From positions 9,946,001 to 10,010,000 of the forward strand of contig CM069435.1 of NCBI GenBank assembly GCA_035610365.1: a DNA stretch of 64,000 bases, written 5' to 3'. Below, piece after piece: positions 1 to 9,825 of this stretch. The notes under the pieces were generated by a model. It searched no databases, was not told the DNA's origin, and saw only the letters and a list, made by a program, of their open reading frames with translations. Source of the stretch: Aquatica leii. Its lineage: Eukaryota; Arthropoda; Insecta; Coleoptera; Lampyridae. Numbering within the stretch: position 1 is the first letter of the stretch; every line of letters starts with the position of its first letter. Both the position numbers and the translations under genes were made by a program.

Positions 1-890
1 TTTGCTTAACTGTTCGTTTCTTGCACAATCCTAAAGAAAGTGAAGGGTTTGTGTGCGGTGGATTAAATTCTCATATTTTTAGGCATGGATTTATCTTTTT
101 ATTTTTTTTCGTATTACGTTTAATTTTTCTAGATTGTTTAAGACAGCAGAAGGTACTTGGGACGTTAATAAAGTAATCAGCATTAACCCAAAAAAAGTTG
201 AAGGGTGGATGATGGACTATATGCCTGGTAAGTATACGGAAATTTACACATCCCGAATTTAGCGACGTAACTTGCAGGTCTTATTACGGATTTCATTATA
301 TCATTGGATGACAAATATTTGTACATTCCAAATTACTTACATGGCGATGTCAGACAGTACGATATAACTGACAGAAAGAATCCTAAGCTAACAGGTCTTA
401 GAATTTACAATCTTGCTTTTAAATTAATTATTAATTACTTGCAAAACAGGACAAATCACAGTTGGTGGATTGCTTCTCAGCGATTCTAAAATTAAAGTTT
501 TGGAAGACAAAGATTTGGAGATGCGACCAAATCCTGTATTCATTAAAGGAAACAGGCTATACGGTGGCCCACATCGATTGCAACTGTCATTAGACGGTAA
601 ACGTTTGTACGTTTCTTCCGCTATGTACAATCCATGGGACAAACAATTTTATCCCGATAACTTTGTACATGGTGGGTTTTTGGTAAAAATTCATTGCGAT
701 ACCATAAACGGAGGATTGAGTTTAGATAAAGATTTTTATGTTGATTTCAATGAAGAACATGGTGGTCCTCTATTTCCTCACGAGATAAGGTAAGATACAA
801 ATACAATAACAAACTATAAATAAAATTTACTTGTGTTTTAGGTACCCTGGTGGAGATTGTTCGTCTGATATTTGGTTGGCTGATGATTAA
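1..890 (+). CDS. SELENBP1: Selenium-binding protein / methanethiol oxidase, C-terminal half, five exons, 5' truncated by window
   Basis: The exons are 1-82, 133-227, 278-394, 450-789 and 842-890. Spliced in frame from base 3 they give 226 residues and a stop, against about 470 in the family, so roughly the C-terminal half is present. Family landmarks in order are [36 protein letters not shown](V)[29 protein letters not shown] and the conserved C-terminal GGDCSSDIW. Family knowledge: SELENBP1 orthologues are cytosolic beta-propeller proteins that oxidise methanethiol to formaldehyde, hydrogen sulfide and hydrogen peroxide. Three introns are GT-AG and 50-55 nt long. The intron at 83-132 begins with GC, and the reading frame requires this junction. 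No frameshift or internal stop is seen, so the gene looks functional. The upstream half lies outside the window. Confidence 0.94.
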
Positions 891-1056
891 ACCACGTAAA
901 AGTTAACAAAGCCAAATTTGCGAATAACTGTTGCTGCACTTTTTTAATTTATGGTGACTATTTAATCATAATTTACAAAAAATATTATTGCTCATCATAT
1001 ATATCTTTAATTAAGTTATAAAAATTGTAATTTGTCTTAAGCTTTTTTTTATTATA

Positions 1057-1285
1057 CAGGGTGATTTTTTTAACTTGAAACACTTTAATATCTTGACAAG
1101 AATTTATCCGACAAAAAAATGTCTCTACTAAAAGGTCCATAGTTCGGAGTGGGAAGTTCATTTTTACTATTCAAAATTCCCCCATCGCCCCCCTAGGAGA
1201 TGAAACGGAGGACGTCTTTGAAATTTTAAATAGGAACCGTTATTTTTCATTACAAATTCAGATTCTACTGGAAAAAGTACATACT
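1057..1285 (+). repeat. Left terminal inverted repeat of the mariner-type element
   Basis: About 229 bp that match the reverse complement of 5791-6016 along the whole length with scattered mismatches and small indels. Both arms contain the shared segments GACAAGAA, CATCCGACAAAAAA-like and CAGATTCTACT(G/A)GAAAAAG. Confidence 0.88.
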
Positions 1286-1336
1286 CATCCATCCATACCA
1301 AACAGTTACTTTTTAGAATAAAATAGACGTAATAAC

Positions 1337-2272
1337 TGTAGAAAAGAAAATTGAAATGGTCCTTGTTTTTGGAGAATGTGTAGTCCATCAGCTTATTACT
1401 GAAGTAAGTGTGAAACCTAAACAAAGGACCCGTTGAGGAACAGCTACTAGAAAAAAATCAAATTAATGTATTAGTTGCTGCAGCCCATAACCCTCATATT
1501 AGTTCACGGCAAGTGGCTCGAGACTCTCGATTGTCCCAGAGCAGTGTACTGACAGTTCTAAAGCATGATAAATATTAGCCATAGTATGTGTCTGCGTTGA
1601 TTTTCAAAATCGAGTAGTATTTTGTCAGTGGGCATGCCAACAAATACAAATAAGGCCAAACTTCTCTTATCAGGTGTTGTTTTCTGATGAGTCATCTTTT
1701 ACAAACCACGGCATTGTCAATAGGCATAACATGCATTATTAGAGTGTTGAAAATCTGCAGTGGCTACGCCAAGTTAAACATCAGCGATTATGGTCTGTAA
1801 ACGTGTAGTGTGGAATTATTGGTGACAGCCTCATCGGTCCCTACTTCAATGATGGACCTTTAAAGGGTCCACGCTATTGAGATTTTTTGCAAAATAAACT
1901 GCCAATATTACTTGAAAATATTAACCTGGAATTGCGACAAAACATGTTGTATCAACACGACAGATGTCCAGCTCACTATTCGATAGCAGCACGCGAAACA
2001 CTCGACAATGACTTCAATGGCCGATGGATTGGGAAAGCCGGCCCTGTAAACTGGCCTGCTAAATCACCAGATGTTACTTTATCGGATTTCTTTTTATGGG
2101 GCACCTGAAAGAAAAGGTGTATCGAGATGTGCCAACTACTCGTGAAAATATGATTGAGCGAATCCGAAACGCTTGTGCTCAAATTGAACCCGATGTACTT
2201 TTCAGTTGTGTACAGTCATTCGAAACGCAGATTCAGAAATGCATTAAAGTTGAAGGTCATCAATTTGAATAG
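1337..2272 (+). pseudogene. Mariner-type transposase relic (helix-turn-helix plus DDE domain)
   Basis: Reading across three frames recovers a transposase. An N-terminal helix-turn-helix segment (VLVFGEC at about 1357) is followed by NPHISSRQVARDS, then the first catalytic block LFSDESSF near 1680. Next come SVNVWCGIIGDSLIGPYF near 1796 and the second block YQHDRCPAHYS near 1950, then RWIGKAGPVNWPAKSPDVT and DFFLWGT before a stop at about 2105. The C-terminal tail resumes in another frame to QFE-stop at 2272. The family excises and inserts DNA at TA sites. Several stops and frameshifts make this copy dead. The last third follows the insect family with KAGPVNWPA rather than the Mos1 type. Confidence 0.85.
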
Positions 2273-2306
2273 TTATTGTAATTAGGAGTTGAATAGAGTT
2301 TACTGC

Positions 2307-2700
2307 ACTAACATTAGAATGTCTTCCGGGCTTGGACCGTGTCATAGTTGCAACCGAAGCTGCCAACGTTTCGCCCACTTTCGTAAGAGGCTTCATCAGG
2401 GCGTGAGATAAATCGCAAAACTCAAACAAGCAATCGAAATCTAACGAAGAACTTCTCAAAAGTTAGGTTATCCACTTGTAAAACAAGCCATAACCTAAAC
2501 TATGAAAAGGTAAGAAAGAAAACGATAACCTGAAAAAGCAAACGAAAATCTAACAAAGAACCACTACCGAGTTAGGTAATCAACTTGTGAACCAAGCCAG
2601 ATTCTAAACTAGGTAGAAGTGACTTAAGAAGAAATAGTCTCCGTATTTAAAGGGACAGGATCGTCACGGATGATTAAGCTCGACCCTGATTGGGTTACGG
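2307..2700 (-). repeat. Left inverted arm (pLTR-like) of Penelope-like element 1
   Basis: Reverse complement of 5133-5518 with few differences, from CTAACATTAGAATGTC at the outer end to the shared CCAATCAGGGTCGAGCTTAA at the inner end. It lies downstream of the coding region in the element's own orientation. Confidence 0.88.
2362..2401 (-). ncRNA. Hammerhead-ribozyme-like motif in the left arm
   Basis: Same motif as in the right arm, read on the minus strand. It has the CTGATGA core, a GCC/GGC-type stem II and GAAACGTT. The stem II loop differs by one base (CCTC instead of CCCC), so the core is conserved between the two arms. Confidence 0.6.
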
Positions 2701-5100
2701 TTGCTAGGGGGCGTGTTTTTGTTAAATGACTAATAACCGGGAACCAAAGAGGGGATAGTTCGAAACCATGATCGCGATTGAAGTTATTGGGGTGTTTGAT
2801 GATTTCTATGCTTTCTCGGAATTTCCTGTTGAAAAAGAATGGAGATTTGGCAATCAACGAAACATTATCAAAATCTATCTTGTGACCTGTAGTAAAATGA
2901 TGTTCAGCGACCGCAGACTTGGAAGTATACCTTTTCCTTATACAACGATCATGTTCTGAAATGCGAGTAACGACCGGTTTCACCAATGTAGACTAAACCA
3001 CAAGAACAGGGAATTTGGTATACACCTTGAGATGAAAGTGTAGGAAATTTGTCTTTGGGAGAAGGAAGAATCTGAGAGATTTTGCCTGTCGAGTTGAATA
3101 TGGGTTTAATACCATTCTTACGAAGGAGTTTCCCTATTTGATCTGTAACCTTGTGAATGTAGGGTAAAAATGCCAATTTCGGGTTGGATTCGGGAGTAGA
3201 AATGTCCTTAGGTAATCGAGTACGTGGATGTAAACGACGATTAATAACTCTATGAATATCTTGCTTGACATAACCATTGTTCACTAAGGTTCTAGTAAGA
3301 TGACGGAGTTCTGAGTCTAGATTCTCAGGTTGACAAATAGAAAAGGCACGATGGACCAAAGATTCAATGACAGAACGTTTCTGTGCAGGATGATGATGAG
3401 ACGAAGCATGAAGGTATCTGTCCGTATGGGTGGGTTTGCGATAAACAGAATGGCCTAGAAGTCCGTCGGGCTTACGAGTCACAAGAACGTCAAGAAATGG
3501 AAGAGAACCATTACTTTCGATTTCCATAGTAAATTTGATATCTAAATGTTGATTGATTAGACAATTCAAGATGACCATGAGACCAAACAATAAACGTGTC
3601 GTCAACATATCTAAACCACACTTTAGGTTTTAATATTGATGATTCCAAAGCAACCGTTTCAAAGGATTCCATAAAAATGTTAGCTACAACAGGTGATAGA
3701 GGAGATCCCATAGCAGCACCAGAAACTTGTTCGTAAAACTTATTATCAAATTGGAAGTAAGTAGAGGATAGACACTTTTCAATAAGAGGAACCAAACTCA
3801 AGTCCTTGCCATGTTGAGACAGAATCTGTTTGATGATAATAAGCGAATCCTTAATAGGAACTTTAGTAAAAAGTGAAGTAACATCAAAGCTCACGAGAAG
3901 ATCTTGGGGTTCAAGTTTTATAGTTTCTAGACGTTGAATAAAATGCTGAGAGTTAAGGATGTGAGAAGAGGTTTTACCTGTAAACTCGCAAAGAATGTTG
4001 GACAAGAACTTGGCTAGCTTGTAAGTAGGAGATTGGATAGTACTCACAATAGGTCGAAAAGGAATACCTTGTTTGTGAATTTTGGGAAGTCCGTATAGAC
4101 GAGGTGGTTTAGAATCTGATGGGGTAAGTCGACGTTTAGTTTCAGGAGGTAGATTGGAAGATTTGATGATTTGGCTAACCTCGCGTTCAATCCTCGAAGT
4201 GGGGTTATGGGTTAGAAGAGCGTAAGTTTCCTCAGACAAAATAGAATTGATTTTCGTAACATAATCAATTTGGTTCAAAACTACAGTGGCGTTGCCCTTG
4301 TCGGCTGGAAGAACAATAATATCAGGGTTCTTACGAAGACTTTTTAGAGCTGACTCTTCCGACTTAGAAATGTTGGATTTAGGAATTTTAGATGATTCAA
4401 GGATTTTGCCAGTGTTAATACGAATGGGATCTGAGATGTGGCGAGGAAGGTGTCTTATAGAAGACTCGACAGCACATAAAATATCTTCTTTAGGAATACG
4501 TTTGGGAGCAACAGCAAAATTCAAAGCCTTAGATAGCACCGATTCCTGTTCTGAAGTGAGAACCAAACTAGATAAATTGACAACCGTCTTTACTGAGTTA
4601 GTAGTAGAAGAAACTTTACGATTCTTGGATTCCAATAATTGAAACTTTTTGAGATGACCTTGAGTGGTTAGTCGTAGAGTGGTATCAGACTGCTGGTAAG
4701 TAATGTTGTCAAAGAATTTCCAATCATCCGGGGATAGAGTGTTGGCCAACTCAAGATGAAGATAAAAGAGTTGTTTCGAAATGGTGTCTAACTCTCGCCT
4801 AGTTTGCTTAATCCGTTTGCGTATCAACGTTAGACTAGCACGGTGTAGGATGTTTTTAGAAGAACGTGTCTGAATGTGGAACTTAATTTTGAGGAATGCA
4901 GGAATGATGTTGTGGTCACGACAGCGACTAAGAAAGGTTAAATTGCACAAAAGTTTGACGAGTTTGTGGCGAAGTTTGGAAAATACGGAGGTTTTAGAAG
5001 AAATATTCTCCCCGTAGAGATTGTTAATGTAATAGCGAAGGCTTCCACGGCCGGAATCTATACTAACATTAGAATGTCTTCCGGGCTTGGACCGTGTCAT
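2624..5100 (-). pseudogene. Penelope-like reverse transcriptase with GIY-YIG endonuclease, frameshifted
   Basis: The long minus-strand frame (5100-3511) carries the RT: ADKGNATVVL, LYGLPKIHK, PFRPIVSTIQSPTYKLA, SFDVTSLFTKVP, GAAMGSPLSPVVANIFME and the catalytic box RYVDDTFIVW. The frame shifts near 3540-3605 into a second frame (3608-2949) with SLPFLDVLV, HSVYRKPTHTDRYLH and SSHHHP. This frame ends in the GIY-YIG start GVYQIPCSCGLVYIGETGR. A second shift near 2955-2985 leads to the endonuclease tail KSAVAEHHFTTGHKIDF. Penelope-like elements use this RT, related to telomerase, with a GIY-YIG nuclease for target-primed integration. The catalytic boxes are intact, and only two frameshifts separate this copy from an open frame. 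The first residues overlap the arm repeat, so the true start is uncertain. Confidence 0.9.
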
Positions 5101-5132
5101 AGTTGCAACAATCTCTACGGGGAGAATATTTC

Positions 5133-5550
5133 CCCAATCAGGGTCGAGCTTAACCCTCCGTGACGATCCTTTTCCTTTAAATACGGAGACTATTTCTTCT
5201 TAAGTCACTTCTACGGAGTTTAGAATCTGGCTTGGTTCACAAGTTGATTACCTAACTCGGTAGTGGTTCTTTGTTAGATTTTCGTTTGCTTTTTCAGGTT
5301 ATCGTTTTCTTTCTTACCTTTTCATAGTTTAGGTTATGGCTTGTTTTACAAGTGGATAACCTAACTTTTGAGAAGTTCTTAGTTAGATTTCGATTGCTTG
5401 TTTGAGTTTTGCGATTTATCTCACGCCCTGATGAAGCCCCTTACGAAAGTGGGCGAAACGTTGGCAGCTTCGGTTGCAACTATGACACGGTCCAAGCCCG
5501 GAAGACATTCTAATGTTAGTATAGATTCCGGCCGTGGAAGCCTTCGCTAT
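5133..5550 (+). repeat. Right inverted arm (pLTR-like) of Penelope-like element 1
   Basis: Inverted copy of 2307-2700, but about 30 bp longer at the outer end (5519-5550). Those extra bases also occur, inverted, at about 5035-5065 at the start of the coding copy. This supports a head-to-head joined partial copy. Confidence 0.88.
5425..5465 (+). ncRNA. Hammerhead-ribozyme-like motif in the right arm
   Basis: CTGATGA occupies 5428-5434, stem II is GCCC (5436-5439) pairing GGGC (5451-5454), and GAAA follows at 5455-5458. A minimal ACGT stem III and a T precede GGC (5463-5465), which can pair with GCC (5425-5427) as stem I. This order is that of the minimal hammerheads known in Penelope-like elements. 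One extra A (5435) lies between CTGATGA and stem II, and stem I is short, so self-cleavage is not certain. Confidence 0.6.
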
Positions 5551-5790
5551 TAGAGTTTACTGCCTAGGTTTGAGCTAAGAATTTACAATAAATTCTGTAA
5601 TTTACAAAATAAATAAATTTAGTTCCATAACTTTACTATATGAGTTCTCTTTTACAGTAAACTGTTGATTTGTTTTGAATAAATTTCCAAATGGAGTGCA
5701 GTAGTTCAGAAGTAAAACAATTCAATAAATAAAAATTTGTTGGTTACAGCGCCATCTATCACGAATCAAAACAAATGTCTTAGATAAAAC

Positions 5791-6016
5791 GTATGTACTT
5801 TTTCTAGTAGAATCTGAATATGTAATAAAAAATAGCGGTTCTATTTAAAATTTCAAAGTTGCCTCCTGCTTCATCCTTTGGGGGACGAGGGGAAAATTTT
5901 TAATAGAAAAAATGAATTTCCCCCTCCTAACTATGAACCTTTTATTAAAGACGTTTTTTGTCGGATGGGTTCTTGTCCAGATATTTAAGTATTTCACAGT
6001 TAAAAAAATCACCCGG
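5791..6016 (-). repeat. Right terminal inverted repeat of the mariner-type element
   Basis: Reverse-complement partner of 1057-1285, about 226 bp, ending in CACCCGG directly before a TA dinucleotide. Confidence 0.88.
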
Positions 6017-6760
6017 TATACAATATATTTGTTGTGCAAGAAAAACAAGGACTACTTATTTTTATTTATAGAATAACATTAAGTGCTAATTATCACAAAT
6101 TATTAATGAAAACTATTACAAAGGCAAAAAACTAAAATGTAAAAATATAAACATCAACTGAGAATCTTAACAAATTTTTTTGAAGAAAACAAAAAAAAAC
6201 AGTTACAGTCAAGAAAGAGAAACGAACGACAAATATAAGGGTCAGAACAAAAATCAAACGACGGTTACAACAACTAAATGTATCACAAATCCACAAAGAA
6301 AAGCTGAACCAACAGCTCAACCCACGGCGTTGCCTACATTGATGAATTACCTGATTAATCAAAGGAAGAAAACTAAATAATTATATTTCCATTTTACAAA
6401 TCGTACAAACGGTGTTGATTGTTGTTTAGGTATAGATACCACATTAAAACGCTTTTCTATTTGACACATTCGACAAAGACAGAAATTTTGTCACAACTAT
6501 AGAAGATATGAACTTCAATGGCTCTTGGGTTGACATCAAATCCGTCAACTTATCTTAATATTATACATGCTTCAAGATACATGAAATACTTCATCAACAG
6601 TTCCTATCTGAATAATGTTAACTACAGTTGCTTGTTATCGATAAGAACTAACGTCGACCACTATTCAAGATGAACATTTTTGTATCCTCCATTAGGTTTA
6701 GAAAATTTTAGCACCAGTGCGAAACTCCCGGTCTTCTAAACTCTCGGGAAGAAACCACTT
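6017..6760. other. AT-rich stretch without recognisable feature
   Basis: No splice-consistent coding segment or repeat boundary was recognised. The short open frames at 6132-6380 are low-complexity Lys/Asn/Thr or Phe-rich and resemble no family. Confidence 0.5.
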
Positions 6761-7250
6761 TCAAAACATTTGTTGACGCATGACAACCGCTCGATATGTC
6801 GTGCGTAAAATTTCTGCCGTTATTCCAACAAGCTCCAGGATTTTCTCACTTTTCATGCGCCTTACAGCATTTTTTAGCTCCTCTCTCGTTGCCACTGGTA
6901 TCTCGTTGGTCGGCACGTTCCTCCACTCAGTATTACTGTACCTTGGCGACAATTCTTTCGCCATACGCACTCTTTCTTCTGTTTCTATACTGACTTATGC
7001 TTTCATACCAAACTCTTCTAGTTCTGTTCTTTACTTATCCTTATTTCCTTTTTTAGTCCTGTTATTTTGGCCTTGTACTTTTTTCTTCTTTCCATGCATT
7101 CTCCCATTCGTATTCTGCTCTGTACTCCTTTCCTTTTTTGCCATTATCTTTGTCATCCTTCTTCTAGCTTTCACGCATTTAATCCTAATACTTTTCTTTT
7201 TTCCTCTAATTCCCACCCCTATTTTTCAAAGTACTCTCGCATTTATTTAC
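6761..7250 (-). pseudogene. LINE reverse transcriptase fragment
   Basis: The minus strand 6970-6761 reads TREELKNAVRRMKSEK followed by a degraded ITAEILRTTY. This is the segment just before RT block 1 in R1/I-type LINEs, where an APG-DGI motif is usual. It continues past a stop toward WFLPESLEDREFR. Upstream (7216-7031) is only Lys/Arg-rich residue. It is too short for a clade assignment. Confidence 0.5.
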
Positions 7251-7371
7251 AATCATGCTTATTAGCTCTTTGTTCCCAGCTCATCACCCACATTCTTCTT
7301 TCAATTGTTTTTAAGAATTCCTCATTCGTTCACCATCTTGTACTACTTTCATTCCTGCATTTATCGTCACT

Positions 7372-7812
7372 TTTTTTACTCTATGTCAAAAAGTTGAAAA
7401 TTTATTAAACGACAAAACTCGCAACGAACGAGACATAACGGTCGTGGAACTTGTTAAAGAATTGCAATATTTACAAAACTTTGATGAAAAAGTTATTACA
7501 TCTCTAGAAGAAACTTTAAATTATATAACAATTAACAACTTAGTGGATTCTTTTCCTGATACTAGCATAATAATTCATATTTTATTTACAATGCCGGTTT
7601 CTGTTGCTACCGCAGAAGGATCTTTTTCAAAACTCAAAATAATAAAAAATTATTTAAGATCGACCATGGGGCAAAACCGACTAAGTAATTTTGCTATCAT
7701 TTCAAAAGAAACGAACCAGCTAAAAGAATTAGACACCAAAGATTTAATTAAACAATCTGCAAAAATTAATGATAGGGCGTACAAGACGTTGTCCTGCTGG
7801 ACGCTCTTCTAG
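7372..7812 (+). pseudogene. hAT transposase C-terminal dimerisation domain fragment
   Basis: A frame open from about 7372 (starting before the first ATG-type codon) encodes the hAT dimerisation block. It reads FTMPVSVATAEGSFSKLK, then IIKNYLRSTMGQNRLSNFAI. This matches the zinc-finger MYM/52-kDa-repressor-like hAT family, where that segment mediates dimerisation and carries the last catalytic Glu region. The N-terminal BED finger and most of the DDE domain are absent. It ends abruptly at a stop at 7812. No TIR or 8-bp duplication could be matched around it. Confidence 0.75.
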
Positions 7813-8129
7813 AAGAACTTTTGTACACAATACAATGTCCTGCTGGCAGGACTTTCTACCGCACATGCAGCTGTCCTTCAAGGAGGACGGTTATTACCTT
7901 CCTGCAGTACGAGCAAAATAGGAGAACGCATGAACCACAGATAACCTCAGTTTATTGAGGTATTTAATTGAATATACAGTGGCGTGGGTAAGAAATGAAA
8001 GAGGAGTCATATTATGTAAAATTTATTATAAAATAAATGCAATAAATGTAAAAGTAGGTAAAACATTTAACAATGGAAATTCTTGAAAACAAACAGCAAA
8101 CAGAATACATATTCTTAATACAAATTTGT
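7813..8129. other. Non-coding stretch between hAT and piggyBac remains
   Basis: It holds a short palindrome (GTCCTGCTGGCAGGAC near 7838) and a TACAGTGGCGT-type sequence near 7976 that resembles an element terminus. Nothing else was recognised. Confidence 0.35.
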
Positions 8130-9725
8130 AATTGATCATTCAAGCAGGTATTCCATGTTGGAGGTGATGAGTAAAACAATTACGTCCTGTTGTAGGAGCG
8201 CATATAACTGCTCGCACCCCGCAACCACTACAATAAAAACTCGCCTTTTGCTGTACTCTTCTAATTCTACTGCAAATTATGCATTTTCTCTAAACTCTTT
8301 GTCTAGCATCGACCCTACTTAGTGGTACCAAGATATGTTCATCAGGTAGATTTTCATTTGGAACTGCATTTTGAACATTATTATTAATTGGCGTATCATT
8401 TACCTCATGGCACCACTGATGTCTTATTAGCTGCAGTGCAAGTGCTTCCGTAAAATCGCTATGTTTGACAGCAGGATCGCGTTAAAAATATTTGTATGCT
8501 AAAAAGGGATTTATTTCAATAATACCAAAGAGACTTGCAAACATACGGTGTTGCCAACGCTGAGTATTCCAAACGTCTTCCAAAGCCAGTCCACTCTGGC
8601 GAATATGATTATGTATATCAATGGCAGGTGCACCATTGAAGTACTTTTCAACTATTTGTGGTCCAGGAACATCTTTTATAACACTCCTCCCAGCTTCATC
8701 AAGTCTTCTCTTTTTCGCTTCCGTTAGTCGTCATGCCACAAGTACCAACAAATGTATGAATTTTGTTGTCTCTCCACGTAATACTTATTAATTTCATATC
8801 AGGTGGTTCAGTAGCTATTGCTACAGAAAATTGTATTCTCAGCGTGGGACATCGTCTTTTATGCTCTGACATAAAATATTTTGCAGTTTTCACTATTCCA
8901 ATGTAATATAATCCTCAATCATGTAATTCCTTTGCAGTCTTGACTGACGAAAACCACGAGTCTCCGACTACAATTCTTCCTGTAGTATTCCAAGTACGTG
9001 TAAGACGTAATGTGGTTCTCTTTGCCATTCTTTCTGTTGCATAGCTTCCCTCCCCTCATTTACTTCAATTCCAATAATTACTCCAGATTGTACATCTGCG
9101 ATTGTCTTGCATTCGCACCCGACTCTTTTCGGTTTACGATTTATTTTAATAACAGCCGGCATACCTCCAGCTTCTTTATTAAGTCCCTTTCCATAGCATG
9201 CAAACATCGATTCGTCAATTGTTAGTTTATAACCGAGTGTAAAGATGTCAGTCCACTTGGCTGTGGTCTTCTCAAAGAAACGAACTTCTCTCCATTAATC
9301 AGTAGAAAGATTATCATTGTCAGGCATAGAGAAAGAAATATTATTGAGTATTTCTTCAAACCTATGTAGTCCCATTTTGAATCTTCGTCCGAAAGCAGGA
9401 GCAGGAAAAAGACGCGATGTCTCGGTGCTCCAGTAACTTCTACGGTTGTGGTAAATGTTCACTGTCATTGCATACAGCAATTGCTTTATAGAATTCTCCT
9501 TTTGTTATTGTCTTCCTCTTATCCTTCAATTTGGCATTACTGCATTGAAGGATTTTGTCAATATCTTCACAAGGGAAAAATGCCATCCAAAAGTCTATTT
9601 CTTTCATGTCCTGCAAGTTCCGAACATGAATTTGTGGTTTATAACGGGTTTCCTTAAATTCATTTATGTTCACTAAATTGCCAAAATGTCTCATGTACCA
9701 CAATGTTCCTGCCGTCTTCATCGTC
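8130..9725 (-). pseudogene. piggyBac-type transposase, C-terminal two thirds, decayed
   Basis: Read on the minus strand from 9725 downward. An acidic NSDDDEDG segment leads to EIDFWMAFFP. Next is the DDE block 1 region IDESMFACYGKG (near 9210), then KPKRVGCECKTIADVQSGVIIG. The third block GDSWFSSVKTAKEL is followed by IGIVKTAKYF (near 8880). Downstream come FNGAPAIDIHNHIRQSG, the linker NPFLAYKYF and a C-terminal Cys-rich finger (RKCIICSRIRR, then FYCSGCGVRAVICAP) ending near 8130. piggyBac transposases cut and paste at TTAA. Frame changes and stops occur at several points. The N-terminal exons of the same gene lie at 15438-15880, separated by the LINE at 9735-15428. Confidence 0.85.
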
Positions 9726-9825
9726 ATCACTATTTTTTTATTTTTTTTTATTTTTTATTTTTTTATTAACAGTGCGTCGACGACTCAGATCATTAGCACC
9801 GTACCGCTAGTTGTCCATCGCTATT

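Larger units (their letters stand above)
2307..5550 (-). mobile_element. Penelope-like retroelement with inverted terminal arms and 13-bp target-site duplication
   Basis: The insertion is bounded by the same 13 bases, TAGAGTTTACTGC, at 2294-2306 and 5551-5563. It contains one reverse transcriptase/GIY-YIG gene on the minus strand. The left arm (2307-2700, minus orientation) and right arm (5133-5550, plus orientation) are near-identical inverted copies of the element's pLTR-like region. Such head-to-head partial duplication is known for Penelope-like elements. It sits at the 3' end of a mariner transposase relic and is therefore younger than that element. Confidence 0.9.
1057..6016 (+). mobile_element. 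Tc1/mariner-superfamily DNA transposon with long TIRs, interrupted by a Penelope-like element
   Basis: Inverted termini beginning C(A/C)GGGTGATTTTTTTAAC flank the unit, with TA on both sides (1055-1056 and 6017-6018), as expected for this superfamily. A decayed transposase gene lies just inside the left TIR. The 3244-bp Penelope-like insertion at 2307-5550 accounts for most of the length, so the transposon itself is about 1.7 kb. The termini differ by scattered substitutions, which indicates an old copy. Confidence 0.88.

Noticed and set aside
7031-7408. Open frames on both strands at 6780-7408 (Phe/Leu-rich plus, Lys/Arg-rich minus)
   Set aside because: They mirror a pyrimidine/purine-biased stretch beside a LINE fragment and resemble no family.
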